A stretch of 64,000 nucleotides of DNA, taken from positions 806,001 through 870,000 of the forward strand of contig NZ_UATM01000032.1 of NCBI RefSeq assembly GCF_900454685.1, read 5' to 3'. The first letter of the stretch is position 1. Each line of letters begins with the position of its first letter. The notes beneath the pieces are model-generated. The model made no database searches, was not told the origin of the DNA, and saw only the letters and a program-made list of their open reading frames with translations. The stretch comes from Peptoniphilus harei. GTDB taxonomy: Bacteria > Bacillota > Clostridia > Tissierellales > Peptoniphilaceae. The position numbers and the translations under genes are program-made. Of the stretch, positions 37,278 to 46,470 are shown one piece after another.

Positions 37278-38032
37278 TGAATACAAAAATGAGCGTTAAG
37301 GATCTTGATCTCTTCTACGGAGACTTTCAAGCTCTTCACAATATAAACTTAGACATAAGAGAAAGAGAAATTCTTTCCTTTATTGGGCCATCAGGTTGCG
37401 GCAAGTCTACCCTATTAAAATGTTTAAATAGGATGAACGACCTAGTTGTTGGCTGCAAGATTGATGGAGAAATAAAACTCGATGGCGATGACATCTACGC
37501 CAAGAATTATGATGTAAATAAACTTAGGAAAAGAGTGGGTATGGTCTTCCAACAACCTAATCCGTTCCCAATGAGCATCTACGAAAACATCGCCTATGGA
37601 CCAAAGACCCATGGGATAAAAAACAAGGCTGAGCTTGATGAAATTGTTGAGTCATCACTTAAGCAAGCTGCCATTTGGGATGAAGTAAAAGATGACTTAA
37701 AAAAGTCTGCCCTTTCCATATCAGGTGGGCAACAACAAAGACTTTGTATAGCAAGAGCTCTTGCAGTTAATCCAGAAGTTATATTAATGGACGAACCAAC
37801 ATCTGCCCTTGACCCAATTTCCACAGGAAAAATTGAGGACCTTGCCCAAGATTTAAAGGACAAGTACACAATTGTAATGGTAACCCACAACATGCAACAG
37901 GCATCAAGAATTTCAGATCAAACTGCCTTCTTCTTAAATGGAGTTATTGTTGAAAAGGGAAATACTGTAGATATCTTTACAAACCCAAGGGAAGAAAAAA
38001 CAGAATTATATGTAACAGGAAGGTTCGGCTAA
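37277..38032 (+). CDS. pstB: Phosphate ABC transporter ATPase PstB
   Basis: A 251-residue ATPase: Walker [10 protein letters not shown] (about 35-43), Q-loop [11 protein letters not shown] typical of PstB, signature [10 protein letters not shown], Walker [14 protein letters not shown], switch His VTHNMQQA. It powers high-affinity phosphate import through PstCA. The start overlaps the pstA stop, and its stop overlaps the phoU start. Confidence 0.97.
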   Translation: MNTKMSVKDLDLFYGDFQALHNINLDIREREILSFIGPSGCGKSTLLKCLNRMNDLVVGCKIDGEIKLDGDDIYAKNYDVNKLRKRVGMVFQQPNPFPMSIYENIAYGPKTHGIKNKAELDEIVESSLKQAAIWDEVKDDLKKSALSISGGQQQRLCIARALAVNPEVILMDEPTSALDPISTGKIEDLAQDLKDKYTIVMVTHNMQQASRISDQTAFFLNGVIVEKGNTVDIFTNPREEKTELYVTGRFG

Positions 38033-38670
38033 TGAGAAAAAGATTTGATGATGAATTAAGGCACTTAAATGACTTGGTCTTAGAGATGGCAAGTTTAAAT
38101 GAATCTGCAATTAAAAAGGCAATTTCACTTTTAGATGAAAAGGACAAGGATATTGCAGAAGAAGTCATCCAAGATGAAAAGAGAACAGACCAATACGAAA
38201 AAATTATTCAAGACCAATGCCTTAAAATTTTTGTAGAGCAACAACCAGCAGCAAGTGACCTTAGGAGGGTCTCTTCTGCCTTAAAGATGATTACTGACTT
38301 AGAAAGAATTGGGGATAACGCAAGAGATATTGCAGAAATTTGCATGGGCCTAGCTGATGACGGTGACACTACAAGCCTACCTCTTATAAAGGAAATGGCA
38401 GAGGCAACAGTTAATCTTTTAAATAGGTCCATTGATTCCTTTGTAAACTTAGATCTTGATCTTGCAAAGAAAATTGATGACGAAGATGATGTTATTGACA
38501 ATTATTTTGTAATGATAAGAGACCAATTAATTGATATAATAAAGTCAGATTTTAATCCAGCAGCTGCCATTGATTATATAATGATTGCCAAGTACTTGGA
38601 AAGAATTTCTGATCATGGAGTTAACATTGCTTACTGGGTGATCTTTACTATAGAAGGTTCAAGAAGCTAA
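38032..38670 (+). CDS. phoU: Phosphate signalling protein PhoU
   Basis: A 212-residue all-helical protein made of two PhoU three-helix bundles. The metal-binding motifs ITDLERIGDNARDIAE (about 83-98) and AKYLERISDHGVNIAYW (about 184-200) are visible. PhoU links PstB to the histidine kinase so that phosphate-replete cells shut down signalling (family knowledge). Directly after pstB and 28 nt before phoP. Confidence 0.95.
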   Translation: MRKRFDDELRHLNDLVLEMASLNESAIKKAISLLDEKDKDIAEEVIQDEKRTDQYEKIIQDQCLKIFVEQQPAASDLRRVSSALKMITDLERIGDNARDIAEICMGLADDGDTTSLPLIKEMAEATVNLLNRSIDSFVNLDLDLAKKIDDEDDVIDNYFVMIRDQLIDIIKSDFNPAAAIDYIMIAKYLERISDHGVNIAYWVIFTIEGSRS

Positions 38671-38698
38671 TTAAAAATCAAAAAATAAGGATGATTTT

Positions 38699-39379
38699 AT
38701 GCTAATTTATCTTGTTGAAGATGATACATCGATTTTAAAATTAATTGAATACTCTTTAAACACTAAGGGTTACGAGGTCAGAGCCTTTGAAAAGGGCAAG
38801 GACTTCTTTAAAGTTCTTGAAGAAAAAAGGCCTGATTTAGTCCTCCTTGACATAATGCTTCCCGACATGGACGGAATCGAGATTTTAAAAAGGCTTAGGG
38901 AGAGAGAAGAAACTTCTGACACCTGGGTCATAATGATAACTGCCAAGACTTCAGAATACGACGTGATTTCTGCCCTTGACGAAGGAGCAGACGATTACAT
39001 CAAGAAGCCATTCTCTGTCATGGAACTTTTATCAAGAGTTGGGGCAGTGGAAAGACGAGCTAGCAAAAAGCCAAAGGACACAGGAGTCCTTGACTACAAT
39101 GGGATTGTTATAAAAGACAAGAACAGGTCTGTCACTATTGATGGTGCTCAAGTTGACTTTAGCTTAAAGGAGTATGAAGTTTTAAAATATTTAATTCTAA
39201 ATAAGGACATAGTTATCTCTCGTGAGAAACTCTTGACAGAAATTTGGGGTTACGACTATGAGGGAGAAACTAGGACTGTGGACATGCACATAAAGTTAAT
39301 AAGAGATAAGCTTGGTGACAAGAGGGGATGCATCAAAACCATTAGGGGAATTGGTTACATGATGACCAAGGAGGAATGA
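38699..39379 (+). CDS. phoP: PhoP/PhoB-type response regulator
   Basis: A 226-residue OmpR-family regulator. Receiver domain with acidic pocket EDD (6-8), phospho-acceptor Asp in LVLLDIMLPDMDG (about 52) and Lys in YIKKPF (about 101). C-terminal winged helix at about 130-225 with the GYDYEGETRTVDMHI recognition region. It should bind the TTTACA boxes upstream of pstS. A one-base gap separates it from the kinase gene. Confidence 0.92.
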   Translation: MLIYLVEDDTSILKLIEYSLNTKGYEVRAFEKGKDFFKVLEEKRPDLVLLDIMLPDMDGIEILKRLREREETSDTWVIMITAKTSEYDVISALDEGADDYIKKPFSVMELLSRVGAVERRASKKPKDTGVLDYNGIVIKDKNRSVTIDGAQVDFSLKEYEVLKYLILNKDIVISREKLLTEIWGYDYEGETRTVDMHIKLIRDKLGDKRGCIKTIRGIGYMMTKEE

Positions 39380-39380
39380 G

Positions 39381-41057
39381 ATGAAAAAAAGATTTTTCAG
39401 ATACCTCCTTGGAATTGCCCTCTTGACTTTATTTTTATCAACTGTGGCTTCCATGTTTGTATTTTATTCTGGTTACGCCAAGAGGTCCAACGAGGACTTG
39501 AGAAACATTGTCATGACTATGGGAGAAAGTCTCAACAAGCATGAAGATGACATTGCTTACTTGGAAGGACTTGCAAATAAAAAATTAGACTTTAGGATAA
39601 CCTTGATAAGAGAAGATGGAGAAGTCCTTTATGATTCAAAGAAGGATGTAAAACTCTTGCCATCTCACAAGGACAGGCCAGAAGTTATTGAAGCAAAAAA
39701 ACTTGGCTACGCGCAAGTGGAAAGATATTCCAACACCCTATCCAAGGACCTCTACTATGTCAGCCTAAGGCTTGATGATGGAAATATGATTAGGATTTCA
39801 AGAGAAATGGACAACTTAGTTGGTGCCTTCACCAAGGTCCTTCCTCTTGATATATTAATGTCCCTTGTGATATTTGTTGTTGCAGCTTTTGTTTCAAGTA
39901 GTTTAACCAAAAAGACCTTTGATCCACTAAACAATCTTGAAGAAGACTTGATAAATATTGACACAAATATTTTTCCAGAGATTAGTCCCTTTATAAATAG
40001 GATTAAAAGGCAAAAGCTAACTATTGATGAAAACTACAAGGAGATTGCCAGAGAAAGAGACACAATAAATACGATTTTAAAAAATATGAGGGAGTCCCTT
40101 GTTATTGTTGACGAAAACAAAAATCTCTTGACAGTAAATGACTCTGCAAGAGAAATCTTTAATTCAAAGAGAGACATTCTTGGAGAAAATATTATAAATC
40201 TCATTAGAGATGAAGAAATTTTAAAAATGGCTGATGAGGCCCTTGAGGGCAAGAGCACTGAAGCCATAACGAGAATTGGCAACAGGGACTACAAGTGTTA
40301 CGTAAATCCAGTCTTTGAAGACAAGAGGGTTAGGGGACTTTTGATCTTATTTATTGATGAGACGGAAGAAATCAGGGCCCTAAGACTTCGTGAAGAATTT
40401 TCATCCAATGTTAGTCACGAGTTAAAGACTCCCCTTACATCAATCTCTGGTTTCTCAGAACTTCTTGTCAACAACTTGGTAGAAGACAAGGACAAGGAAG
40501 GTTTTTATAAATTAATTTACAATGATTCCAAGAGACTACTAAGTCTTGTGGAAGACATTATGAAAATTTCTGGCCTTGAAAATGCAGGAGACTATGACAA
40601 GGAAGAAGTTGACCTAAGGGAAATAATTTCTGAAATCCTAAAGGGCTATGAAGGCTTAATTGAAGAAAAAAATATTAAGGTTAACTTTGAGGGGGATGGC
40701 AGTCTTTTTGAAAACAGGACTATGATTTGGGAGCTCTTCTCCAACTTAATCAACAACGGACTTAAGTACAACAAAGAAGGAGGAAGGCTTGACATAAAAA
40801 TTTCTGAAGAAGAGGAGAATTACAAGGTTCACATTGCTGACACAGGAATTGGAATCCCTCAAGAAGACCTTGCAAGGATTTTTGAAAGATTTTACAGGGT
40901 AGACAAGTCTAGGTCACGTAGGGTTGGTGGAACAGGTCTTGGCCTCTCCATAGTAAAACACATCCTGCAAAATATAGACGGAAAGGTAAAGATTTATTCA
41001 CAACTTGGTAAAGGAACGACCTTTGAATTACTTTTAAAGAAGTCAAAGAAAAATTAA
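39381..41057 (+). CDS. phoR: PhoR-type sensor histidine kinase
   Basis: A 558-residue membrane kinase. Membrane helices at about 8-30 and 155-175 flank an extracytoplasmic sensor domain. A PAS domain lies at about 230-330. HisKA has the H-box SSNVSHELKTPLTSIS (about 342-357). HATPase has the N-box NLINNGLKYN (about 455) and G-boxes DTGIGIP and GGTGLGLS. It phosphorylates the regulator encoded just upstream in response to phosphate status via Pst/PhoU (family knowledge). Last gene before the terminator. Confidence 0.93.
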   Translation: MKKRFFRYLLGIALLTLFLSTVASMFVFYSGYAKRSNEDLRNIVMTMGESLNKHEDDIAYLEGLANKKLDFRITLIREDGEVLYDSKKDVKLLPSHKDRPEVIEAKKLGYAQVERYSNTLSKDLYYVSLRLDDGNMIRISREMDNLVGAFTKVLPLDILMSLVIFVVAAFVSSSLTKKTFDPLNNLEEDLINIDTNIFPEISPFINRIKRQKLTIDENYKEIARERDTINTILKNMRESLVIVDENKNLLTVNDSAREIFNSKRDILGENIINLIRDEEILKMADEALEGKSTEAITRIGNRDYKCYVNPVFEDKRVRGLLILFIDETEEIRALRLREEFSSNVSHELKTPLTSISGFSELLVNNLVEDKDKEGFYKLIYNDSKRLLSLVEDIMKISGLENAGDYDKEEVDLREIISEILKGYEGLIEEKNIKVNFEGDGSLFENRTMIWELFSNLINNGLKYNKEGGRLDIKISEEEENYKVHIADTGIGIPQEDLARIFERFYRVDKSRSRRVGGTGLGLSIVKHILQNIDGKVKIYSQLGKGTTFELLLKKSKKN

Positions 41058-41080
41058 TTTCATAAATTTTAGAGACACAA

Positions 41081-41107
41081 AAAGAGGACCTTCGCGGTCC
41101 TTTTTTG
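41081..41107 (+). terminator. Terminator of the pst-pho operon
   Basis: AGGACC-TTCGC-GGTCCT is followed by TTTTTT. The same hairpin with flanks recurs at 43643. Confidence 0.93.
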
Positions 41108-41161
41108 TTTTATTTTTTAAAAATATTAAGATTTATATTCTTAAAAAATAAAAAAAATAAA

Positions 41162-41170
41162 TGCTATTAT
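41162..41170 (+). promoter_or_regulatory. Extended -10 promoter
   Basis: TGCTATTAT (TGN plus -10) lies 33 bp before the ATG at 41203. Confidence 0.5.
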
Positions 41171-41202
41171 ATCCTTAAAATAGATTTTATTAGGAGGATA
41201 TT

Positions 41203-41511
41203 ATGAACAAGAGATTAATTAATTTAGGACTAGGTTTAGTAGCAGGTGCTCTTGGTGGAAAAATTCTTACATCAGAAACTGCAAAAAAATTAGCAGTTAA
41301 CACAGTAGCTGGTGGCCTAAAAATCAAAGAAGGTATCGACAAAAACCTTGAAGCTGTAAAAGTTTCTAGTGAAGACATTCTTGCTGAAGCAAAAGTAAAA
41401 AAGGCAGAAGATGAAAAGAAGGAAGCTGAAAGAAAGGCTCAATTAGATATAGAAAAAGTTTCCCAAGCAGAAGTAGAAGAAGAAGTTGTTGAAGAAGAAG
41501 TAGAAGACTAA
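41203..41511 (+). CDS. Small DUF6110-like protein upstream of a metal ATPase
   Basis: A 102-residue protein. The Gly/Ala-rich N-terminal segment (LGLGLVAGALGGKILTS) looks like a short membrane-associated helix. The remainder is a charged helix, ending in a poly-acidic tail (EEEVVEEEVED). It resembles the short proteins annotated DUF6110 that precede P-type ATPases (recollection, not tested). AGGAGGAT sets the start, and it is separated from the ATPase gene by one base. A role in metal delivery or ATPase assembly is inference. Confidence 0.65.
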   Translation: MNKRLINLGLGLVAGALGGKILTSETAKKLAVNTVAGGLKIKEGIDKNLEAVKVSSEDILAEAKVKKAEDEKKEAERKAQLDIEKVSQAEVEEEVVEEEVED

Positions 41512-41512
41512 A

Positions 41513-43588
41513 ATGATTGCTTCTATTGCTAGTAGGACTCTTGGAAGGACTCGCTTCACCTATGAAGGGATCCTGCCAGAATCCAATGTAAATAAATTAA
41601 AATACAAGATTGAAGAGCTTGAGGGAGTTAAGTTTTGTAAAATTTCTCCCCTAGCTAATTCTATAGTCGTATCTTATGAAGAAAAATTTCTGCCAAAGAT
41701 AGCAAGATTTATCTTAAACTTTGACTTAAGTGACTTAGATGACTTTGAAATTGATGATTCAGACTTTGTCCCACAAAATGATAGGGAAGTCTTTCATATC
41801 TTGCGTGATGCAATGTATAGGAGGATTTTCTTTACAAAAATTATGCCAATGCCCTTGAGACCTCTTGGCGTAGTTATAAAATCAATCCCTTACATCAAGG
41901 CTGGTTTAAGAAGTCTTAAGAACAGAAAACTTGACGTCAGTCTACTGGATGCCACAGCTATTGGAGTTTCGATACTGGATGGAGAGTTTGCTGATGCAGG
42001 CAGCATTATGTTCTTACTAGAACTTGGCGAAGAACTAGAAGACTACACCCTAAAGAAGTCCAAGGATAACCTGGCTCAGTCATTGAAGTTAAACGTTGAT
42101 AAGGTCTTTGTTCTTGATGGAGATAAGAAGTATTTAAAGAAGCTTGAAGATGTAGAAATTGGCGAGCTTGTTGAAGTCGACATGGGGTCAACTATTCCTG
42201 TTGACGGAGAAATAATTAGGGGCTACGGCATGGTCAACGAGGCATCCCTAACTGGCGAGTCACTTCCTGTTAAGAAGACTGAAGGCAAGACTGTCTTTGC
42301 AGGCACTGCCCTTGAAGAGGGAGCCATTTTAGTGAGGACTGCAAAAAAATATGACGACTCAAGAATCAACCACATAATAGAATTAATTGGAGAAAGTGAA
42401 AAGAACAAATCCCTTGCAGAAAAGAGGGCAGAATCTCTTGCAGATTCTATTGTAAAATATTCCTTCCTTGGGGCAGGCCTAACTTATCTTTTGACAAGAA
42501 ACTTTATCAAGGCCAAGTCCTTTTTAATGGTGGACTTCTCTTGTGCCCTAAAACTTACAATGCCAATTGCAACAATGAAGGCAATTTCGTCGGCATCAGA
42601 AAGAGAAATCCTTGTAAAGGGTGGAAGGTATCTTGAAAAGTTGGCCCAAGCTGACTCCATAGTCTTTGATAAGACTGGAACTCTTACAAAGTCAGAGCCA
42701 AAGGTTGAGAAGGTAATTGCCTTTTACGACCACGATGAAGATGAATGTCTAAGGATTGCAGCCTGTCTTGAAGAACACTTCCCACATTCCATTGCCAATG
42801 CAGTTGTTAAGGCCGCTAAGGATAAGGACCTCAAGCATGAAGAGATGCACTCGAAGCCAGAATATATTGTGGCTCATGGAATAAAATCAAGTATTGAGGG
42901 AAGACCTGCCTTAATTGGATCGGCTCACTTCATACTTGAAGATGAAAAGATTCAAATCGACAAGGCCCAAGAAGATAAGATTGAAGAGTTAAAGGAAGAC
43001 TACTCACTCTTATACCTAGCCTATGATGAGAAATTAATTGCAGTAATTTGTATAAAAGATCCAGTGCGTGAAGATGCAAAACTTACTATTGATGCCCTAA
43101 GACAACTTGGATTTACAAAAATTGCCATGCTAACTGGCGACGCAGAGAACTCTGCAAGAGCTGTGGCAGAAGAGCTTGAACTTGATTATTATGAGTCACA
43201 AGTCTTGCCCGAAGACAAGAAAAATTATGTAGACAGGGAAAGGGAAGCAGGCAGGACTGTTGTCATGATTGGAGACGGAATCAACGACTCCATTGCCCTA
43301 TCATCGGCAGATGTGGGCATCTCCATGCATGAAGGTGCAGACATAGCAAAAGAAATTGCAGACATATCCATTAAGTCCGACTCCTTAAAGGAACTTGTTG
43401 ATGCAATAAAAATTGCAAGAGGACTTGAGAGAAGGATCCACAGAAATTACAGGGAAATTATTTCATTTAACGGGGCCCTAATTATCCTAGGAGTATTGGG
43501 TTACGTGACAAATACTCGTTCAGCCTTCCTCCACAATGCCTCAACAGTTGCCATTGCAGGAAGAAATATGAGGGACTACGCAATTTAA
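41513..43588 (+). CDS. Heavy-metal-transporting P-type ATPase (P1B-like)
   Basis: The pump has 691 residues. An HMA-like N-terminal region (about 1-80) lacks the CxxC motif. The actuator motif TGES is at about 247, the phosphorylation site DKTGTLT at about 383 and the hinge GDGIND at about 586. At the place of the usual CPC/SPC membrane motif the sequence reads FSCALKLTMP (about 342), with one Cys and no preceding Pro. Metal specificity therefore cannot be read off. Only a few hydrophobic stretches are strong, including a final one at about 655-672. Paired with the small protein upstream. Confidence 0.88.
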   Translation: MIASIASRTLGRTRFTYEGILPESNVNKLKYKIEELEGVKFCKISPLANSIVVSYEEKFLPKIARFILNFDLSDLDDFEIDDSDFVPQNDREVFHILRDAMYRRIFFTKIMPMPLRPLGVVIKSIPYIKAGLRSLKNRKLDVSLLDATAIGVSILDGEFADAGSIMFLLELGEELEDYTLKKSKDNLAQSLKLNVDKVFVLDGDKKYLKKLEDVEIGELVEVDMGSTIPVDGEIIRGYGMVNEASLTGESLPVKKTEGKTVFAGTALEEGAILVRTAKKYDDSRINHIIELIGESEKNKSLAEKRAESLADSIVKYSFLGAGLTYLLTRNFIKAKSFLMVDFSCALKLTMPIATMKAISSASEREILVKGGRYLEKLAQADSIVFDKTGTLTKSEPKVEKVIAFYDHDEDECLRIAACLEEHFPHSIANAVVKAAKDKDLKHEEMHSKPEYIVAHGIKSSIEGRPALIGSAHFILEDEKIQIDKAQEDKIEELKEDYSLLYLAYDEKLIAVICIKDPVREDAKLTIDALRQLGFTKIAMLTGDAENSARAVAEELELDYYESQVLPEDKKNYVDREREAGRTVVMIGDGINDSIALSSADVGISMHEGADIAKEIADISIKSDSLKELVDAIKIARGLERRIHRNYREIISFNGALIILGVLGYVTNTRSAFLHNASTVAIAGRNMRDYAI

Positions 43589-43639
43589 AATAAATTTGTA
43601 AATAAAAAAGTAAAAATATATTTTTCCAAATCTCAAAAA

Positions 43640-43665
43640 AAGAGGACCTTCGCGGTCCTTTTTCT
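43640..43665. terminator. Terminator, bidirectional
   Basis: AGGACC-TTCGC-GGTCCT with A7 before and T5 after. It can also end the minus-strand DUF4364 gene. Identical core to 41085-41101. Confidence 0.9.
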
Positions 43666-43670
43666 TATGC

Positions 43671-44195
43671 TTATTTACTGTCTTCTTCTGTCAAAATTCT
43701 CAAGATCTCTGAATAAATATCTTCAGGATTTTTTTTGAAATTGGCGGTTATTTTTTTCGCCATAGTGGGGTCTGATGCTTCAATTTTTAAATCAAGAACA
43801 TCAATCTCGTCATCCCTAATTTTTAAATGAGCGTAGTGGCTTCCATCTCTTTCAATGACTTGACCTGATACAGAATTTTTTAAGAGCAAGTCGTGGTGGT
43901 AGGTCTCCATCTTCTCGTCTAAAAATTTTATATTCTCTTCAGGTATTTGCTCATAGAAAATATTTAGGGTCTTTGTCCCATCTTCTGAAAGATAATATTT
44001 TTTATCGTCGTCAAAGAGGACAAGGCCTGTTGACTCTAGCTCCTTTAAATATTGTTTGAAATAAAAATAATTAAAGAGCTCAATATCCAATACAAAATAG
44101 GACAGGTCATTTTCCTTGAGCCTGTGATTGAAATTATCTATTATGTAGAGGATTAATAATTTATTTAATGCAAGTTCAAAAGAACTTTTTTTCAT
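43671..44195 (-). CDS. DUF4364-family protein (winged-helix-like)
   Basis: A 174-residue protein that I associate with DUF4364: an N-terminal winged-helix-like part with LLILYIIDNF and ELESTGLVLFDDDKKYYLSE (helix and beta-wing pattern), then a beta-rich C-terminal part. Possible DNA-binding regulator; target unknown. AAGGTGAT before the ATG at 44195 sets the start. Divergent from hpt. Confidence 0.7.
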   Translation of the reverse strand: MKKSSFELALNKLLILYIIDNFNHRLKENDLSYFVLDIELFNYFYFKQYLKELESTGLVLFDDDKKYYLSEDGTKTLNIFYEQIPEENIKFLDEKMETYHHDLLLKNSVSGQVIERDGSHYAHLKIRDDEIDVLDLKIEASDPTMAKKITANFKKNPEDIYSEILRILTEEDSK

Positions 44196-44268
44196 AAGAT
44201 CACCTTCCAAGTAATTATACCAAAGCCAGGCTCATAAAGGCAATTAAAGATGAATTTTTACAAGTTTT

Positions 44269-44277
44269 TGATATAAT
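44269..44277 (+). promoter_or_regulatory. Extended -10 promoter of the hpt operon
   Basis: TGATATAAT lies 15 bp before the ATG at 44293, with GGTGGAGG in between. Confidence 0.6.
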
Positions 44278-44292
44278 GTAGGTGGAGGAATT

Positions 44293-44820
44293 ATGGAAAA
44301 AGAAATTTTATTTTCTCGTGAAGAGATCAAAGAAAAAGTTGTAAGCCTGGGCAAGATGATAGAAAAAGACTTCGAAGATGATTTCGTAGTTATTTCTCTT
44401 TTAAGGGGAAGTTTTATCTTTGCAGCAGACTTAGTTAGAGAGATAGATAGATTAGTTGAAATAGATTTTTTGACAACTTCAAGTTATGGTCATAGCGAAA
44501 GCTCAAGTGGAGAAGTTAGGTTCTTGACAGACCTTCGCACTAATATCGAGGGCAGAAATGTCTTAATAGTTGACGACATATTGGACACAGGCAACACCCT
44601 CTACGCAGTGAAGGAAAAGTTAATGACTTACAAGCCAAAAACTTTAAAGACTTGTGTCTTGTTGGACAAGCCTTCAAGGAGAGAGGCAGATGTAAGTGCC
44701 GACTACGTTGGCTTTGAAATCGAGGACCTCTTTATAGTTGGTTACGGCCTAAACTATGGGGACCACTACAGAAATGTCCCTTACATTTACACTTACACAG
44801 AAAAAAATGAAAAACTTTAA
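44293..44820 (+). CDS. hpt: Hypoxanthine phosphoribosyltransferase
   Basis: A 175-residue purine-salvage enzyme transferring phosphoribose from PRPP to hypoxanthine (and guanine). PRPP-binding motif VLIVDDILDTGNTL (about 93-106), LRGSFIFAADL and the C-terminal GYGLNYGDHYRNVPYI are typical of HPRT. First gene of a five-gene run to hslO. Its 3' end overlaps the next start by 14 nt. Confidence 0.95.
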   Translation: MEKEILFSREEIKEKVVSLGKMIEKDFEDDFVVISLLRGSFIFAADLVREIDRLVEIDFLTTSSYGHSESSSGEVRFLTDLRTNIEGRNVLIVDDILDTGNTLYAVKEKLMTYKPKTLKTCVLLDKPSRREADVSADYVGFEIEDLFIVGYGLNYGDHYRNVPYIYTYTEKNEKL

Positions 44821-45721
44821 GAAGAAGACTTTAAATGTGATGAGTGTCAACTCCTTGACCCTTGTCCTTGCAATTATATTTTTGACAATTGGATTTAACA
44901 TCCAGGAACGTTTTAGCTTTTGGGGGACTTTTATAACAGAAGTGGGTATAGTTTTGATTCCAGCCCTTTTAATTTCCTCAACAGGAAGAATAAAAGAGGT
45001 CCTAAAGATCAAGAAGGCCCCAATGAAGAGCCTGGGACTTACAATAATCCTTGTGATATTAATTTATCCTGTGATCTTGCTTTTCAACGGAGTATTTTTG
45101 TCCCTTCTTTCAAATTTTATTGAATACAAAAATTTTCCCATGGAGCTAATGCTACAAAATGTTCCAATTTTTAATTATTTGATTTTCATGTGCCTTGTGC
45201 CGGCAATTTGTGAAGAAGTTTTCTTTAGAGGAACTCTTACCAATGCCTACAATGTTTATGGAGAGAGGTTTGCCATAGTGGTATCGGCCCTTGTCTTTGC
45301 CCTCTTCCACTTTGATATCCAAAATTTTATAGCACCCTTCTTGTTGGGACTTTTGTTTGCAAGTTTAATTGAAGTCACAGGTTCAATTTTGCCTGCAATC
45401 TTGGCCCACTTTGTCAACAATGTTCTTGCAGTTTTGTCGGCAAGATACGTTAACGAAAGGGTCTTTAACTTTTTGAGACAGACGAAGTTTTCTCGTGAGA
45501 TAGGATCTCTTGAGCTTTCAATAATTATAATTCTAGTTGTCCTTTCAATTTTTTCAATAATCCTTGGCAGGTTTATCATGAAAAGTTTGAAGGAGGAGAA
45601 CAAGTCTGAAGGTCAGGTTAAGATAAGATATAGGGACGTGGAAGCAATTGATTTATTCAACTTTGTTCCTCTCATTGCCCTTGTGATTTTGTATTTCATC
45701 TATCACTACATTGTTTTTTAA
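44807..45721 (+). CDS. CPBP-family intramembrane metalloprotease
   Basis: A 304-residue polytopic membrane protein with about eight segments. CPBP (Abi/Rce1-like) motifs: CEEVFFRGTL (EExxxR), FALFHFD (FxxxH) and ILAHFVNN (HxxxN/D) form the metal site. Family members cleave or modify membrane-associated peptides and are often linked to bacteriocin immunity; substrate here is unknown. The ATG at 44807 overlaps hpt and has a poor SD; ATG 44840 is an alternative. Confidence 0.85.
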   Translation: MKNFKKKTLNVMSVNSLTLVLAIIFLTIGFNIQERFSFWGTFITEVGIVLIPALLISSTGRIKEVLKIKKAPMKSLGLTIILVILIYPVILLFNGVFLSLLSNFIEYKNFPMELMLQNVPIFNYLIFMCLVPAICEEVFFRGTLTNAYNVYGERFAIVVSALVFALFHFDIQNFIAPFLLGLLFASLIEVTGSILPAILAHFVNNVLAVLSARYVNERVFNFLRQTKFSREIGSLELSIIIILVVLSIFSIILGRFIMKSLKEENKSEGQVKIRYRDVEAIDLFNFVPLIALVILYFIYHYIVF

Positions 45722-45732
45722 GGAGATAGGAT

Positions 45733-46470
45733 ATGGATAAGATTAGAGAAGCAGCAGATTTAATTTTAAAATCAAAGAAAGTTTTTGCCCTAACTGGCGC
45801 AGGTATTTCTACAGATTCAGGTATTCCTGACTTCAGGTCATCATCTGGATATTATTCCAAGATGGACCCAGCCCTTGCCCTTTCCAAGGACAGACTTTTA
45901 AACCATCCAGAAATTTTTTATAAGGAAGGCTACAAGATTTTAGAAGACTTAAATGACCAAGAACCAAACGGAGGCCACAAGGCTCTTGCCAAGATGGAAG
46001 AGGAAGGTTATCTTGCTGGTATAATCACACAAAATATTGACAACCTTCATGCCAAGGCTGGGTCTAAAAATATTTACGAAGTTCACGGAGAAACTCGTGG
46101 AACCCACTGCATGAAGTGTGGTAAGGAATATCCTTTTACTGTAATGAGAGAAAAGGTTGAAGCTGGAGAAATTCCACCTAAGTGTGATGAATGTGGTGGA
46201 GTGATCAGACCTAATGTTGTGATGTTTGGCGACATGATGCCAGATGATTTTGAAAGGGGAGCAAGGGAACTTGACTCTACTGAAACCTTAATTGTAGTTG
46301 GATCATCTCTTACAGTTTCACCAGTAAATTTCTTGCCAAACTATGTGGACCACTTGATTATAATAAACAACGACCCAACACCTATGGATAGGCGTGCCGA
46401 TGTAGTCATCCACGAAAATTCCACTAGGGTATTACAAGAAATTTTGAAGGAGCTTGAAGCTAGATCATGA
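45733..46470 (+). CDS. cobB: NAD-dependent protein deacylase (sirtuin)
   Basis: A 245-residue SIR2-family enzyme removing acyl groups from lysine with NAD consumption. NAD-binding GAGISTDSGIPDFRS (about 22-36), TQNIDNLHAKAG with the catalytic His in VHGE, a zinc site CMKC...CDEC, and NVVMFGDMMP are all present. AAGGAGAT precedes the ATG. The stop overlaps the methyltransferase start. Confidence 0.95.
   Translation: MDKIREAADLILKSKKVFALTGAGISTDSGIPDFRSSSGYYSKMDPALALSKDRLLNHPEIFYKEGYKILEDLNDQEPNGGHKALAKMEEEGYLAGIITQNIDNLHAKAGSKNIYEVHGETRGTHCMKCGKEYPFTVMREKVEAGEIPPKCDECGGVIRPNVVMFGDMMPDDFERGARELDSTETLIVVGSSLTVSPVNFLPNYVDHLIIINNDPTPMDRRADVVIHENSTRVLQEILKELEARS

Noticed and set aside
44756..44806. 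Longer start for the CPBP protease inside hpt
   Set aside because: The extra residues are hydrophilic, out-of-frame hpt sequence without SD; the family start fits 44807 or later.
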